From Streptomyces tirandamycinicus (GTDB lineage: Bacteria; Actinomycetota; Actinomycetes; Streptomycetales; Streptomycetaceae): a stretch of 64,000 nt of DNA. How positions within the stretch are numbered: the stretch's first letter is position 1; each line of letters starts with the position of its first letter. Location: assembly GCF_003097515.1 (NCBI RefSeq), contig NZ_CP029188.1, forward strand, positions 3,102,501 to 3,166,500, in the 5' to 3' direction. Shown here piece after piece: positions 54,352-61,587 of this stretch. The translations under genes were made by a program, and so were the position numbers. Below the pieces are notes generated by a model, which had not been told where the DNA came from, searched no databases, and was given only the letters and a program-made list of their open reading frames with translations.

Positions 54352-56069
54352 CGGGCCCCTCCCCCGACAGGTGTCATCTGTCTGCTGGCGAGGCGTTGGT
54401 ACGTCGTGTCGCCCTCCATCAGCTCGGTGTGAGTGCCGGTAGCACGCAACTTTCCGTCCTCGATCACGAGGATGCGGTCCGCGCCGATGGTGGTGGAGAG
54501 ACGGTGGGCGATAGTGAGGACGAGGCACCGCGCACCGATGGCGGAGATGGCCTCGCGCAGCGCTGTCTCGGAGTCGGAGTCGAGGTGGGAGGTGGCTTCG
54601 TCCAGCAGCAGTACGTCCGGGCGGGTGAGCAGGGCGCGGGCGATAGCGAGGCGCTGCCGCTGCCCGCCGGACAGACCGATACCGGCCTCACCTAGGTGGG
54701 TGTCCAGGCCGTCCGGCAGAGCGCTGACGACGTCAGCGAGGTGGGCCGCAGCGATTACTTCGTCGATGTCCGCGGCAGTGGCCTCAGGGCGAGCGTAGGT
54801 GAGGTTCTCCCTGATGGTCCCGCGCATCAGGGGAGCGTCCTGCTCGACAAGGCCGATTCGGGACCGTAGCTCGTCCAGGCGCAGAGCACCTATGTCCGTG
54901 CCGGCCAGGCGGACCGTGCCTGCGTCGGGCACCTGGAAGCGCTCGATGAGCTGGAACAGGGTGGTCTTGCCTGCCCCGGAAGGACCCACGATCGCGGTTA
55001 CGCCGGTGCGCGGCAGCGAGAACGACACACCGGTCAGGGCGGGCTCGGTGGTGTCGCTATAGGAGAACGTGACGTCTTTGAACTCGACGGCGGGCGTCTC
55101 CGCAACAGGTGTGGAGGCCGGAGCGCCTTCGGTGGACTCAGTCTCGATGCGGGCCAGGTCCTTGACCCGGTCGATGGCCGCCCGGCCCTGCTGGATCTCC
55201 CCAAGCGACATGAACAGCATCACCAGTGGGGACACCAGGTAAAAGAGGTACATGATGAACGCGGTGAGATCCTCGATGGGCAGAGCGCCCGTGGCTGTAC
55301 GGGACATGCCCCAGGCGATGACCACGGCAAGGGACACTTGAGTACCGACGTTCATGGCGGGCATCAGCATCGCCGACAGGCGGGTGACGTGGATACCACT
55401 GGCCCGCGCGGCATTAGCCAGTTCTCCGATGCGTTCTGCTTCGCGCTCTTCGGCGCGGGAGGCTTTCACCGTGGTGAGGGCGCCCAGCACTCGTAAGAGC
55501 GCCGATCCGTAGTTGCTGGTGTCCTCGCGGTTCGTCACAGCAGCCTTGCGCACGGCTCGCGCCAAACCGAGCCCGATCACCGAGGCAGCTCCGAGGCAGC
55601 CGACGGTGGCCAGCAGCATCCGCCAGTCGAGCCATGCCATGACGCCAACGCAGCCGACGACCGTGGATCCGGAGGTGATCATCTGAGATACGGAAGAGGA
55701 GAGCGCGACGCGTGCCAAGGACGTGTCGGCGACCGTGCGAGTGAAGACGTCGCCATGTTCGAGCCGGTTGAAGGCGCGGATACGGGAGTGCAGCAGACGC
55801 CCGGTGAGGGTGCCCCGCATGTCGAAGACGATGTTCTCGCCGGCTCGCCCGATGAGATAGAAGTGAGTGGCGGCAAGCAGCGCGTCTGCGGCGAAGAGCC
55901 CCGCAAGGAGCAGGATCGGCCGCATGGTTGGCTCATCCACGGCTACCGCTTCGATCAAGTCGCCGATGAGTAATGGCTGCAGAAGCGTCGCAGCCGTTCC
56001 CAGCAGGCCCAGCAGGATGCCCGAGCCGAGCAACAGCCGATGGCGGCGGACGACGGCAGATACATTCAC
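54348..56069 (-). CDS. ABC exporter, fused membrane and ATPase domains (LinT-like)
   Basis: The 573-aa product starts with GTG 56069, with GGAG six bases before it. It has six membrane helices (RLLLGSGILLGLLGTAATLL onward), then an ATPase domain with Walker A IVGPSGAGKTTLFQL (about 365), signature GIGLSGGQRQRLAIARALL, Walker B PDVLLLDEATSHLD and H-loop TIAHRLST. It belongs to the MsbA/LmrA-type half-exporters that work as homodimers. No C39 protease domain is present, so leader removal needs another enzyme. It should export the mature peptide and may give self-resistance. Confidence 0.92.
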   Translation of the reverse strand: MNVSAVVRRHRLLLGSGILLGLLGTAATLLQPLLIGDLIEAVAVDEPTMRPILLLAGLFAADALLAATHFYLIGRAGENIVFDMRGTLTGRLLHSRIRAFNRLEHGDVFTRTVADTSLARVALSSSVSQMITSGSTVVGCVGVMAWLDWRMLLATVGCLGAASVIGLGLARAVRKAAVTNREDTSNYGSALLRVLGALTTVKASRAEEREAERIGELANAARASGIHVTRLSAMLMPAMNVGTQVSLAVVIAWGMSRTATGALPIEDLTAFIMYLFYLVSPLVMLFMSLGEIQQGRAAIDRVKDLARIETESTEGAPASTPVAETPAVEFKDVTFSYSDTTEPALTGVSFSLPRTGVTAIVGPSGAGKTTLFQLIERFQVPDAGTVRLAGTDIGALRLDELRSRIGLVEQDAPLMRGTIRENLTYARPEATAADIDEVIAAAHLADVVSALPDGLDTHLGEAGIGLSGGQRQRLAIARALLTRPDVLLLDEATSHLDSDSETALREAISAIGARCLVLTIAHRLSTTIGADRILVIEDGKLRATGTHTELMEGDTTYQRLASRQMTPVGGGAR

Positions 56070-56245
56070 TGCCTGCTCCTGCCGAAGGCAATCGCGGCAA
56101 TCGCGGCAATGCTGCCGCCGAAAATAAGGCTCTTGGCCCAACTGGCCCTGGTGATTTCACCGCTCTCGCGAAAGACGGTCAGCATGACCGGCACGGCGAC
56201 GATGAAGGCGACGACGAACGACACTACTCGATTGGTTGTCACCAT
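56066..56245 (-). CDS. 59-aa membrane protein coupled to the ABC exporter
   Basis: ATG 56245 follows AAGGGA. The product begins MVTTNRVVSFVVAFIVAVPV, then MLTVFRESGEITRASWAKSL and IFGGSIAAIAAIAFGRSRQ. It has two hydrophobic stretches (about 8-24 and 40-54), so it may be a helical hairpin in the membrane. Its TGA overlaps the GTG of the exporter gene (GTGA), indicating translational coupling. Its position between the methyltransferase and the exporter suggests an exporter subunit or immunity peptide. Confidence 0.72.
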   Translation of the reverse strand: MVTTNRVVSFVVAFIVAVPVMLTVFRESGEITRASWAKSLIFGGSIAAIAAIAFGRSRQ

Positions 56246-56292
56246 GATTCCCTTCCTGGTCGTGGCACGGAGACAGGCGGTTCAGCTCCGCC

Positions 56293-57054
56293 TCAAATGT
56301 CCTTCCGATAGGTAGTGAGGAACATCGGGTACTGGGACGTGTACGGGGACAACTGCCAGTCGGCATACCGGGCTTCGGGAGTGAGCCCGGCCACGACGGC
56401 GTAGGCGTCGACCTCATCCGGGGTGGTCAGACGGGCGAGTTCACTTCCCACGCGGGTGGTTCCATCGGCTTCGTACCAGACGTGGGAGCACTGCCAGAGA
56501 TCAGTTCCAGGAGGGAGGGTCGAGTGCGTCTGGAGTCCCGTGCCAGGCTCTGGATACGGGGTGAACAGGGTTGTTCGCGCGAGGCCCTCGTGCATTGCCT
56601 CGACGGCTGGCCGGTTGCCGCTCTCGATCACCAGGCGACCCCCGGGCGCCAGGAGCCCGGCCGCCCGCTGTACAGCCTTTTGCTGGTCCTCTGGGGTCAG
56701 GAGCATGGACAGGACGCCGCAGACCGCGTACACGAGTGCGTAGGCGCGGTCGTCGTTGTAGGAGCGGATGTCTGCATGGACACCTGTGACGTCCGCGCTT
56801 CCGGGATCGTCGGCCAGCAGCGCCAGCATCTCCGGGGAGGAGTCGATACCGATGATGTGGCCGACCTTCTGAGAGAGCGGGATGGCGATGCGGCCGGTGC
56901 CCACGCCGAACTCCAGGGTGCCCTTCTCAGGGTCGGGATGGAGGCGGGCGAGCGTCTCCGCAGTGGTGACGGCGTTGGTGTCCTTGGGGAATAGGCGGTC
57001 GTACCAGCCGGCGAACTGCTTGCCGTAGCCGCTGTCGTCTATTTGATCATTCAT
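56293..57054 (-). CDS. SAM-dependent methyltransferase (LinM/CypM-like)
   Basis: The 253-aa product starts MNDQIDDSGYGKQFAGWYDR. Class I motifs are clear: motif I LEFGVGTGRIAIPLSQK (about 47-63), acidic motif II GIDSSPEMLALLADD, motif III DDRAYALVYAVCGVLSML and LLAPGGRLVIESGNRP. Linaridin clusters encode such an enzyme (CypM) that dimethylates the N-terminal amine of the peptide. Assignment to that step comes from context. The gene is 47 bp upstream of the small membrane-protein gene. Confidence 0.85.
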   Translation of the reverse strand: MNDQIDDSGYGKQFAGWYDRLFPKDTNAVTTAETLARLHPDPEKGTLEFGVGTGRIAIPLSQKVGHIIGIDSSPEMLALLADDPGSADVTGVHADIRSYNDDRAYALVYAVCGVLSMLLTPEDQQKAVQRAAGLLAPGGRLVIESGNRPAVEAMHEGLARTTLFTPYPEPGTGLQTHSTLPPGTDLWQCSHVWYEADGTTRVGSELARLTTPDEVDAYAVVAGLTPEARYADWQLSPYTSQYPMFLTTYRKDI

Positions 57055-57182
57055 CTACGTGTCTGTTCCTTACCGGGCTCCGCGGCGGCGGTCACACCGA
57101 GTCAGGGTGGCCCTGGAATGCGGCGCCCCGCGCGAAAGCAGGGCGCCGCGGCATACCGTTGTGGTTGTGCAGGCCCTGGCGC

Positions 57183-57767
57183 CTAGGCAGGAGCCAGGGC
57201 CTGCGGTGTCGGCGTCTTCATCAGCGTGTAGGGCGAGACGAAGAGGGTCTCCGGCTCTTCGTCGCGGTCGTGCCCCGCGCCACGTACGACAGCGAACTGG
57301 AATCCCCTCACTGCCTCCTCGCCCTGCTCCTCGCGGACTGTGCGGCGGATGAACTCGACCAGCAGCTGGTAGGAGGACAGCGTCTGAGCCTGCCGGACTC
57401 CGCCCTTCTGCGCCTCTTGCAGGATGGCGGTACAGATGTCGAAGACCGCCTTCTCCGGGCGGCGGGAGGCGAACCAGAACGCCTGATGTAGTTTTCGGGA
57501 CGCGATCATCTCGATCTCGCGCCACTCGCTGGTCTCCCCGTCCAGGTCAAGGGTCCGGTAGGTGTAGTGGAAGTCGTGGACCGCCGGGTTCGGGGCGAAG
57601 AACTTCCAGTTCGGCACCATGGAGAAGAGATCCTTGGCGCGAGCACGGTCAAATACGAGATGAGGATGCTGCGCGGCCAGCGTCGTCACCAGCATGCCCG
57701 CTCCCACCCATCTCGCGAGGGAGCCCGGCCCGGTGAACGCGTCCTTGAAGTGTGCGGCAGGCTTCAT
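57183..57767 (-). CDS. LinL/CypL-like small partner protein
   Basis: The 194-aa product starts MKPAAHFKDAFTGPGSLARW. One N-terminal helix (VGAGMLVTTLAAQHP) is followed by FSMVPNWKFFAPNPAVHDFH and YTYRTLDLDGETSEWREIEM. The PNWxFFAPNP phrase is typical of short proteins encoded next to HTTM-like membrane proteins. In linaridin clusters the CypH/CypL pair is conserved and thought to act together on the peptide. Its ATG overlaps the stop of the upstream membrane/hydrolase fusion by 4 nt (ATGA), which supports a two-subunit enzyme. Confidence 0.75.
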   Translation of the reverse strand: MKPAAHFKDAFTGPGSLARWVGAGMLVTTLAAQHPHLVFDRARAKDLFSMVPNWKFFAPNPAVHDFHYTYRTLDLDGETSEWREIEMIASRKLHQAFWFASRRPEKAVFDICTAILQEAQKGGVRQAQTLSSYQLLVEFIRRTVREEQGEEAVRGFQFAVVRGAGHDRDEEPETLFVSPYTLMKTPTPQALAPA

Positions 57768-59650
57768 CGTTCAGCACCTCCCTCGTGAGCGGCGACCGTA
57801 TCGGCCCCGTCGTGCTGGCACTCTGCGGCCAGGAACTCGGCCATGAGCCGGGCCGCGTGGTGGGCGTAGCGCGCCTCGGTCAGCATGGAGTCGTGGTCGG
57901 CTCCCTCGATGACTTCGACGGCACCCCTCTCGCCCTGGCTCTGATGGACCCGAGCCAGCTCGTTGTACAGCAGGAACTGCTCCGGATCCTGGTCCACGGT
58001 CTGTTGCGCAGCGATGATCAACGCGGGCGTGGTGAGCGGGCCGATGGCCCCTGTGAACTCAGTGAATTCTTTCTCAACAGCCAGCCATTCCCGCTTGCCC
58101 GCTGTCCACAGCCGGGCGTCTGTGTACTGCGCGAACACCTTCTCGCGGTACGCCGGGGGCAATCTATCGACCCAGCCGGGCCGGCTCATTAGAACCCCTG
58201 TGCCCAGCTGAACGTAGCGGGCCACGTGGGTCAGCGTGACTCGAAGGTCCTTCGCTCCAGCACGCTGTCGGTCCGAACGTTGGAGTTCCGCGGGGTGCGA
58301 CGGGTCGAGATAGACGAGACCGGCCAGTCGCTCCGGCATGCGCTCGGCGACTCGCCGGATCAGCTCGCCGCCCAGGGAGTGCCCGACCAGCACGACCTTG
58401 CGGTTCTCGGGTACGACCGCGCGTACCAAGTCCTCCAAGTCATCGACCGACTCTGCCAGCTCATAGGGTGCCTTGCTGCCGCGTCGGCTCCCCGCGTAGC
58501 CCGCCCGTGCGTAAGACACGACGGCGTGATCCGAGCCGTGCGCGAACCATTCGGTGATCCACGCGAAGTGCTCCGACGTCGAGGCCAGTCCCGCGCAGAA
58601 CACCAGGACCGGAGCATCCGACTCCGGACCCCCTGTCTCATACATCAGCTCATTGCCGTGCCGGGTCACGACCTTCCGGGAGGTCGGCCAGCCTTCGAGA
58701 ACGACAGCCCGGCGCTGGGCCGCGACCACAGCACTGGCAGCGATTCCCCCAGCCAACAGCAGCGCTGCCGCCTTCGCTGCCCGGTCGTCGCGTCCTGTGA
58801 CGGCAGGGTGGTCTTTGGGTCCCGTGGTGTACGCGACCATCGGATGCATCGCGGGGAATGCCGTCATGAACCGCCCGAGCCCCATGATGAAGCCGTTGGC
58901 CACGTGAAAACTGCCGGCAGCAGCCAGGAACGGACGGGTGAATCGGCCGCCGGCGGCATAGACGAGAGGAAAGAGACACTCCATTGCCAAGGTGGTGTGC
59001 TGAACGGCCTTGGAGGTCTTCGGATAGCGCTGTGTCAGTCGGTAGACCGGTTCAGAGCCGTAGGTCCGCGTCCGCATCACTCCCGGAAGGGCCGTTCCGT
59101 CTCGCCATTTGTCACCCACCAACTTGACCCACCCGGAGATGGCATAGGACATGGTCGCCTGTATTCCGATGTACCACAGAAGGGCGTCCTGAGTTTCCGG
59201 CTTCTTTGCCAGTCGGGCCACCCCGGTCACACTTTGAACCAGGTTTGCCACCTGGTCCGACCCGTCAGTCCCGTAACGGTGACGAGCTTGCAGTAGGCAG
59301 TTGGTGCCGCTGAGGAAAAGACTCCCAGCGCCGCGCCACCGTGACTTTCCTGGCAATAGCATGCCGACGCTGACTGCCGCCCGAGTCGCATGCAGCGCCA
59401 GCGTCACTTTCTTTCCGCTCACCACATCTGCGACCTTGCGTAGGGATACGCTCTTGGCCTCTGGGGTCCTCTTCATGATCTCCCAGTCGTTCAGGCCGCC
59501 GGGATCCATGTGTCTGTGCTGATGCAGATACTCCAGAGAAGAGGACAAGGTTGTGAGTGCCGCCAGCCTCTCCGATACCCCTAACGCCCTGCCTCGGGAA
59601 ATCGGCACAGGGCCGAAAACTGCCGAGCTGATCTTTTTCAGGTACCTCAA
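57764..59650 (-). CDS. Membrane-domain/alpha-beta-hydrolase fusion (LinH/CypH-like)
   Basis: The 628-aa product starts with TTG 59650 four bases after AGGAGG; no better start exists. Residues about 1-330 are a multi-helix membrane domain with an HTTM-like feature SYAISGWVKLVGDKWRDGTA (about 163-182). Residues about 340-610 form an alpha/beta hydrolase: VLVFCAGLASTSEHF (oxyanion loop), VVLVGHSLGGELIRRVAERM (Ser about 423), SHPAELQRS and EGADHDSMLTEA (His about 584). This architecture is that of CypH, conserved in linaridin clusters and linked to core dehydration/epimerisation. The role here is by analogy. Confidence 0.82.
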   Translation of the reverse strand: MRYLKKISSAVFGPVPISRGRALGVSERLAALTTLSSSLEYLHQHRHMDPGGLNDWEIMKRTPEAKSVSLRKVADVVSGKKVTLALHATRAAVSVGMLLPGKSRWRGAGSLFLSGTNCLLQARHRYGTDGSDQVANLVQSVTGVARLAKKPETQDALLWYIGIQATMSYAISGWVKLVGDKWRDGTALPGVMRTRTYGSEPVYRLTQRYPKTSKAVQHTTLAMECLFPLVYAAGGRFTRPFLAAAGSFHVANGFIMGLGRFMTAFPAMHPMVAYTTGPKDHPAVTGRDDRAAKAAALLLAGGIAASAVVAAQRRAVVLEGWPTSRKVVTRHGNELMYETGGPESDAPVLVFCAGLASTSEHFAWITEWFAHGSDHAVVSYARAGYAGSRRGSKAPYELAESVDDLEDLVRAVVPENRKVVLVGHSLGGELIRRVAERMPERLAGLVYLDPSHPAELQRSDRQRAGAKDLRVTLTHVARYVQLGTGVLMSRPGWVDRLPPAYREKVFAQYTDARLWTAGKREWLAVEKEFTEFTGAIGPLTTPALIIAAQQTVDQDPEQFLLYNELARVHQSQGERGAVEVIEGADHDSMLTEARYAHHAARLMAEFLAAECQHDGADTVAAHEGGAER

Positions 59651-59689
59651 GATTCCTCCTGACTCGTCAGCGGATCGGCTAACATAGGA

Positions 59690-59728
59690 AAGCTGTCGGG
59701 CCGCGATTGGAGCGCGGCCCGACAGCTT
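59690..59728 (-). terminator. Hairpin between precursor genes and the linH-like gene
   Basis: AAGCTGTCGGGCCGCG (59690-59705) pairs perfectly over 16 bp with CGCGGCCCGACAGCTT (59713-59728), 7-nt loop. No U-run follows in the minus direction. Such hairpins after RiPP precursor genes let precursor RNA exceed enzyme RNA by partial termination or 3' protection. Confidence 0.8.
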
Positions 59729-59803
59729 CGTCGCACCCACGGGATGTCACTCCACAGGTGCCGTTACGAGCCCGCGCACAGGGCGCAGGCATCGGGGTGG
59801 GGC

Positions 59804-59998
59804 TCAGCCAGCCGCGCGCCCAGCCTCATAGGCGCCGACCACCGCAGCACCCGCAGCCAGCCCGCCGGCCGCGTAGGGGCACAGCGCCACGACGCTGGGG
59901 GTGAAGGCCACCGGCATCATTCGCACGACCTTGTCGCTTTGCACCTCGGAGAGGGTCGGCGATGCAGCCTTGCGCGCGCTCTCTGTAATCCGGTTCAT
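59804..59998 (-). CDS. Linaridin-like precursor peptide 1
   Basis: The 64-aa product starts MNRITESARKAASPTLSEVQ. A charged leader runs to the motif PVAFTP at 29-34, which fits the PxxxTP leader-end motif of linaridin precursors. The predicted 30-residue core (35-64) begins SVVALCPYAAGG and ends VVGAYEAGRAAG. It has one Ser, one Cys and no Thr. GGGGAG precedes the ATG. It lies 15 bp after precursor 2 on the same transcript and shares its length, the leader-end motif and the end VGAYxxGRxxG. Confidence 0.78.
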   Translation of the reverse strand: MNRITESARKAASPTLSEVQSDKVVRMMPVAFTPSVVALCPYAAGGLAAGAAVVGAYEAGRAAG

Positions 59999-60013
59999 CG
60001 AGATCTCCCCACC

Positions 60014-60208
60014 TCAGCCGAAGACGCGCCCCGTGACGTACGCGCCAACGGGGATGGTGAAGGCCACCGCCGCCGCCGCGATCTTGGCGCCGGCCGGAAT
60101 GGCGACGGCCGCAGGGGTTGCCATGATCGGCGTACCGTCGGTCTTGGCCATGCCCTCCTCGAGAGGGGACATCTCCTGTCTGTTCATGAACGCTGCTATC
60201 TCAGCCAT
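60014..60208 (-). CDS. Linaridin-like precursor peptide 2
   Basis: The 64-aa product from ATG 60208 (GGAGAG five bases before) starts MAEIAAFMNRQEMSPLEEGM. The leader ends with PIMATP at 27-32, a match to PxxxTP. The predicted 32-residue core (33-64) begins AAVAIPAGAKIAAA and ends IPVGAYVTGRVFG. It has two Thr, no Ser and no Cys. The frame extends upstream to 60403, but that part is A+T-richer, has no ribosome site and does not look coding. First gene of the cluster. Confidence 0.78.
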   Translation of the reverse strand: MAEIAAFMNRQEMSPLEEGMAKTDGTPIMATPAAVAIPAGAKIAAAAVAFTIPVGAYVTGRVFG

Positions 60209-60407
60209 GACACTCTCCGTTCCAGTTCCATCAATGGTCGGACCTTCCGCAACGAAAAACAGATCCCCCGTGATGCGGTTGCCGAAATACTCGGAGGGTG
60301 AGTGCCACGCAAGCGACTCGGATGAGTAGTTACGCGCACGCCAGCTGAAAATGCAATGCGGACAGCCGGGCAGACTCTCGCGGAAAATAGAGAGTTGCTG
60401 CACGTAG

Positions 60408-60539
60408 CCCCCGTGTCATTACGTCACTGCTTCAGCATGGTGATCAGTGGTCGTTCCCCGTTGCGCCACTCACTATAGGAACCCTTTACTCACCGGGATC
60501 AAGGAGAACGCGAGTGATGTACATCACATGACACGGGGG
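60408..60539. repeat. Long-range inverted repeat flanking the candidate promoter
   Basis: CCCCCGTGTCAT (60408-60419) and ATGACACGGGGG (60528-60539) are exact inverted copies 108 bp apart, enclosing the candidate promoter. They may be paired operators or ends of a tiny transposed segment. From 60,540 to 60,940 no gene is supported; base composition is unusually A+T-rich for this genome. Confidence 0.6.
60472..60527 (-). promoter_or_regulatory. Candidate promoter with perfect palindrome upstream of the precursor genes
   Basis: On the minus strand TTGATC (60497-60502) and TATAGT (60472-60477) are spaced by 19 bp, a fair sigma-70-type promoter. GTGATGTACATCAC (60514-60527) is a perfect 14-bp palindrome 11 bp upstream of the -35 element, well placed for a regulator. 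The leader to precursor 2 would be about 260 nt. Confidence 0.45.
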
Positions 60540-60949
60540 GGGCGCTTTGGAGGATTTCACTCCGGTTCAGGCGCCAGAAGTTTTGCGTGGCTGAAATTTT
60601 CCACAGTATGCCGACTCCCCATAGCTGGCCTGACCAGGGAATTCTGCCGATGGCGCACCGAGAACAACCCCGCTTACGACTGGCTAAAAATTGCATTTTG
60701 ACAGACCAGTCCGGAGCTGGCACCCGAGCGCGCTGACTCAGGACTGCATGCAGCATTGGCGAGAATTGATCGACCACAAAGAGGGTAGATAGCGGGCGTT
60801 TTGGATGACTCTCGCTACTCGCGTAGATCACTCATATAATGCCACTTTCGGTCATCGTGCACTCCTGCTCTCTCAGCTTCCTCTCGCTCAGCGAGTGCGA
60901 GAGGTCTTGAGTAGATCCGCTGTGTTGGTCCAGGCAGCGGGTCTGGAAC

Positions 60950-61078
60950 GGCGCCCGCCCACCTCGGGAGGGGATCTCGGCGCTACGGGTCCCCTGCCGC
61001 CCTACGGAAAGCCGGCCGCCGCAGACTCGTCGAGCTGATCCGCCCCAAGTACTACAGCCTCAGATCTTGAGGTTGTAG
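60950..61078 (+). pseudogene. Possible IS110-like transposase fragment
   Basis: One frame reads YGSPAALRKAGRRRLVELIR then PKYYSLRS and TGA at about 61,068. The YGSPxALRxAGRRRL phrase resembles the middle of IS110-family transposases. Only about 40 residues are recognisable and the rest is missing. Confidence 0.4.
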
Positions 61079-61081
61079 TAC
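61049..61081. repeat. 14-bp inverted repeat at the junction of two gene fragments
   Basis: GTACTACAGCCTCA (61049-61062) pairs with TGAGGTTGTAGTAC (61068-61081), one wobble. It contains the stop codons of the fragments on both strands, so it may be a terminator or a junction left by transposition. Confidence 0.65.
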
Positions 61082-61406
61082 TCGGCGAACGCCACCAGGA
61101 TCCGCCGGTAGGCCGACGGGGTCACCGTGGCGTCCCGGGACGCCTCTGCAGTGAGCATCACCGCCGCCAGATCCGTCAACAGCGCCATCGCCGCCTCCAC
61201 ATCCCTCACCGAGTCCGCAGTCGCGCCGGACCGTCGGACAGCACCTCGTCCACGGTCTCCCGGGTGATCCGAAGCTGCGACAGCTCCGCCTCCACCTGCG
61301 ACAGCTCCTCGGAAAGTCTGGCGATCTACTCGCGCAGCCGATCGGCCCGGCCACGAGCCGCCACTTCCCTGGCCTCAAGCGCCTCGATCAACGACGGCAC
61401 CACACC
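61060..61406 (-). pseudogene. Broken coiled-coil protein gene
   Basis: From about 61,406 the minus strand reads VPSLIEALEAREVAARGRAD then RLRE, meets TAG (61326-61328), and continues in frame as IARLSEELSQVEAELSQLRI and TRETVDEVL before a stop. A shifted frame then gives DVEAAMALLTDLAAVMLTAE and YRRILVAFAEYYNLKI to the TGA at 61060. The heptad-like pattern is a coiled coil of a type encoded near Streptomyces mobile elements. One nonsense change (Gln to TAG) and one frameshift disable it. Confidence 0.55.
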
Positions 61407-61587
61407 ACCCACCCCGCAACGGTGTCCGCGCCCACGGCGGGCTCAACGTCGACGACCGTAGAAGCCGGTCCTGGCAGGCACACCACAGATCCCTACGAAA
61501 TCACCTCAACGAGGCACTCCCCCACAAGATCTGCACCCAACGTGAAACGGGACGAGGCACCGCCCCAGGCCGTCCGTGCGATCGTGA

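Noticed and set aside
60209..60403. Upstream in-frame extension of precursor peptide 2 by 65 codons
   Set aside because: Lower G+C at third positions, no ribosome site, and the ATG at 60208 has GGAGAG directly before it and matches the length of precursor 1.
60447..60701. 84-codon open frame on the plus strand
   Set aside because: A+T-rich composition, no ribosome site and it covers the palindrome and candidate promoter of the RiPP cluster.
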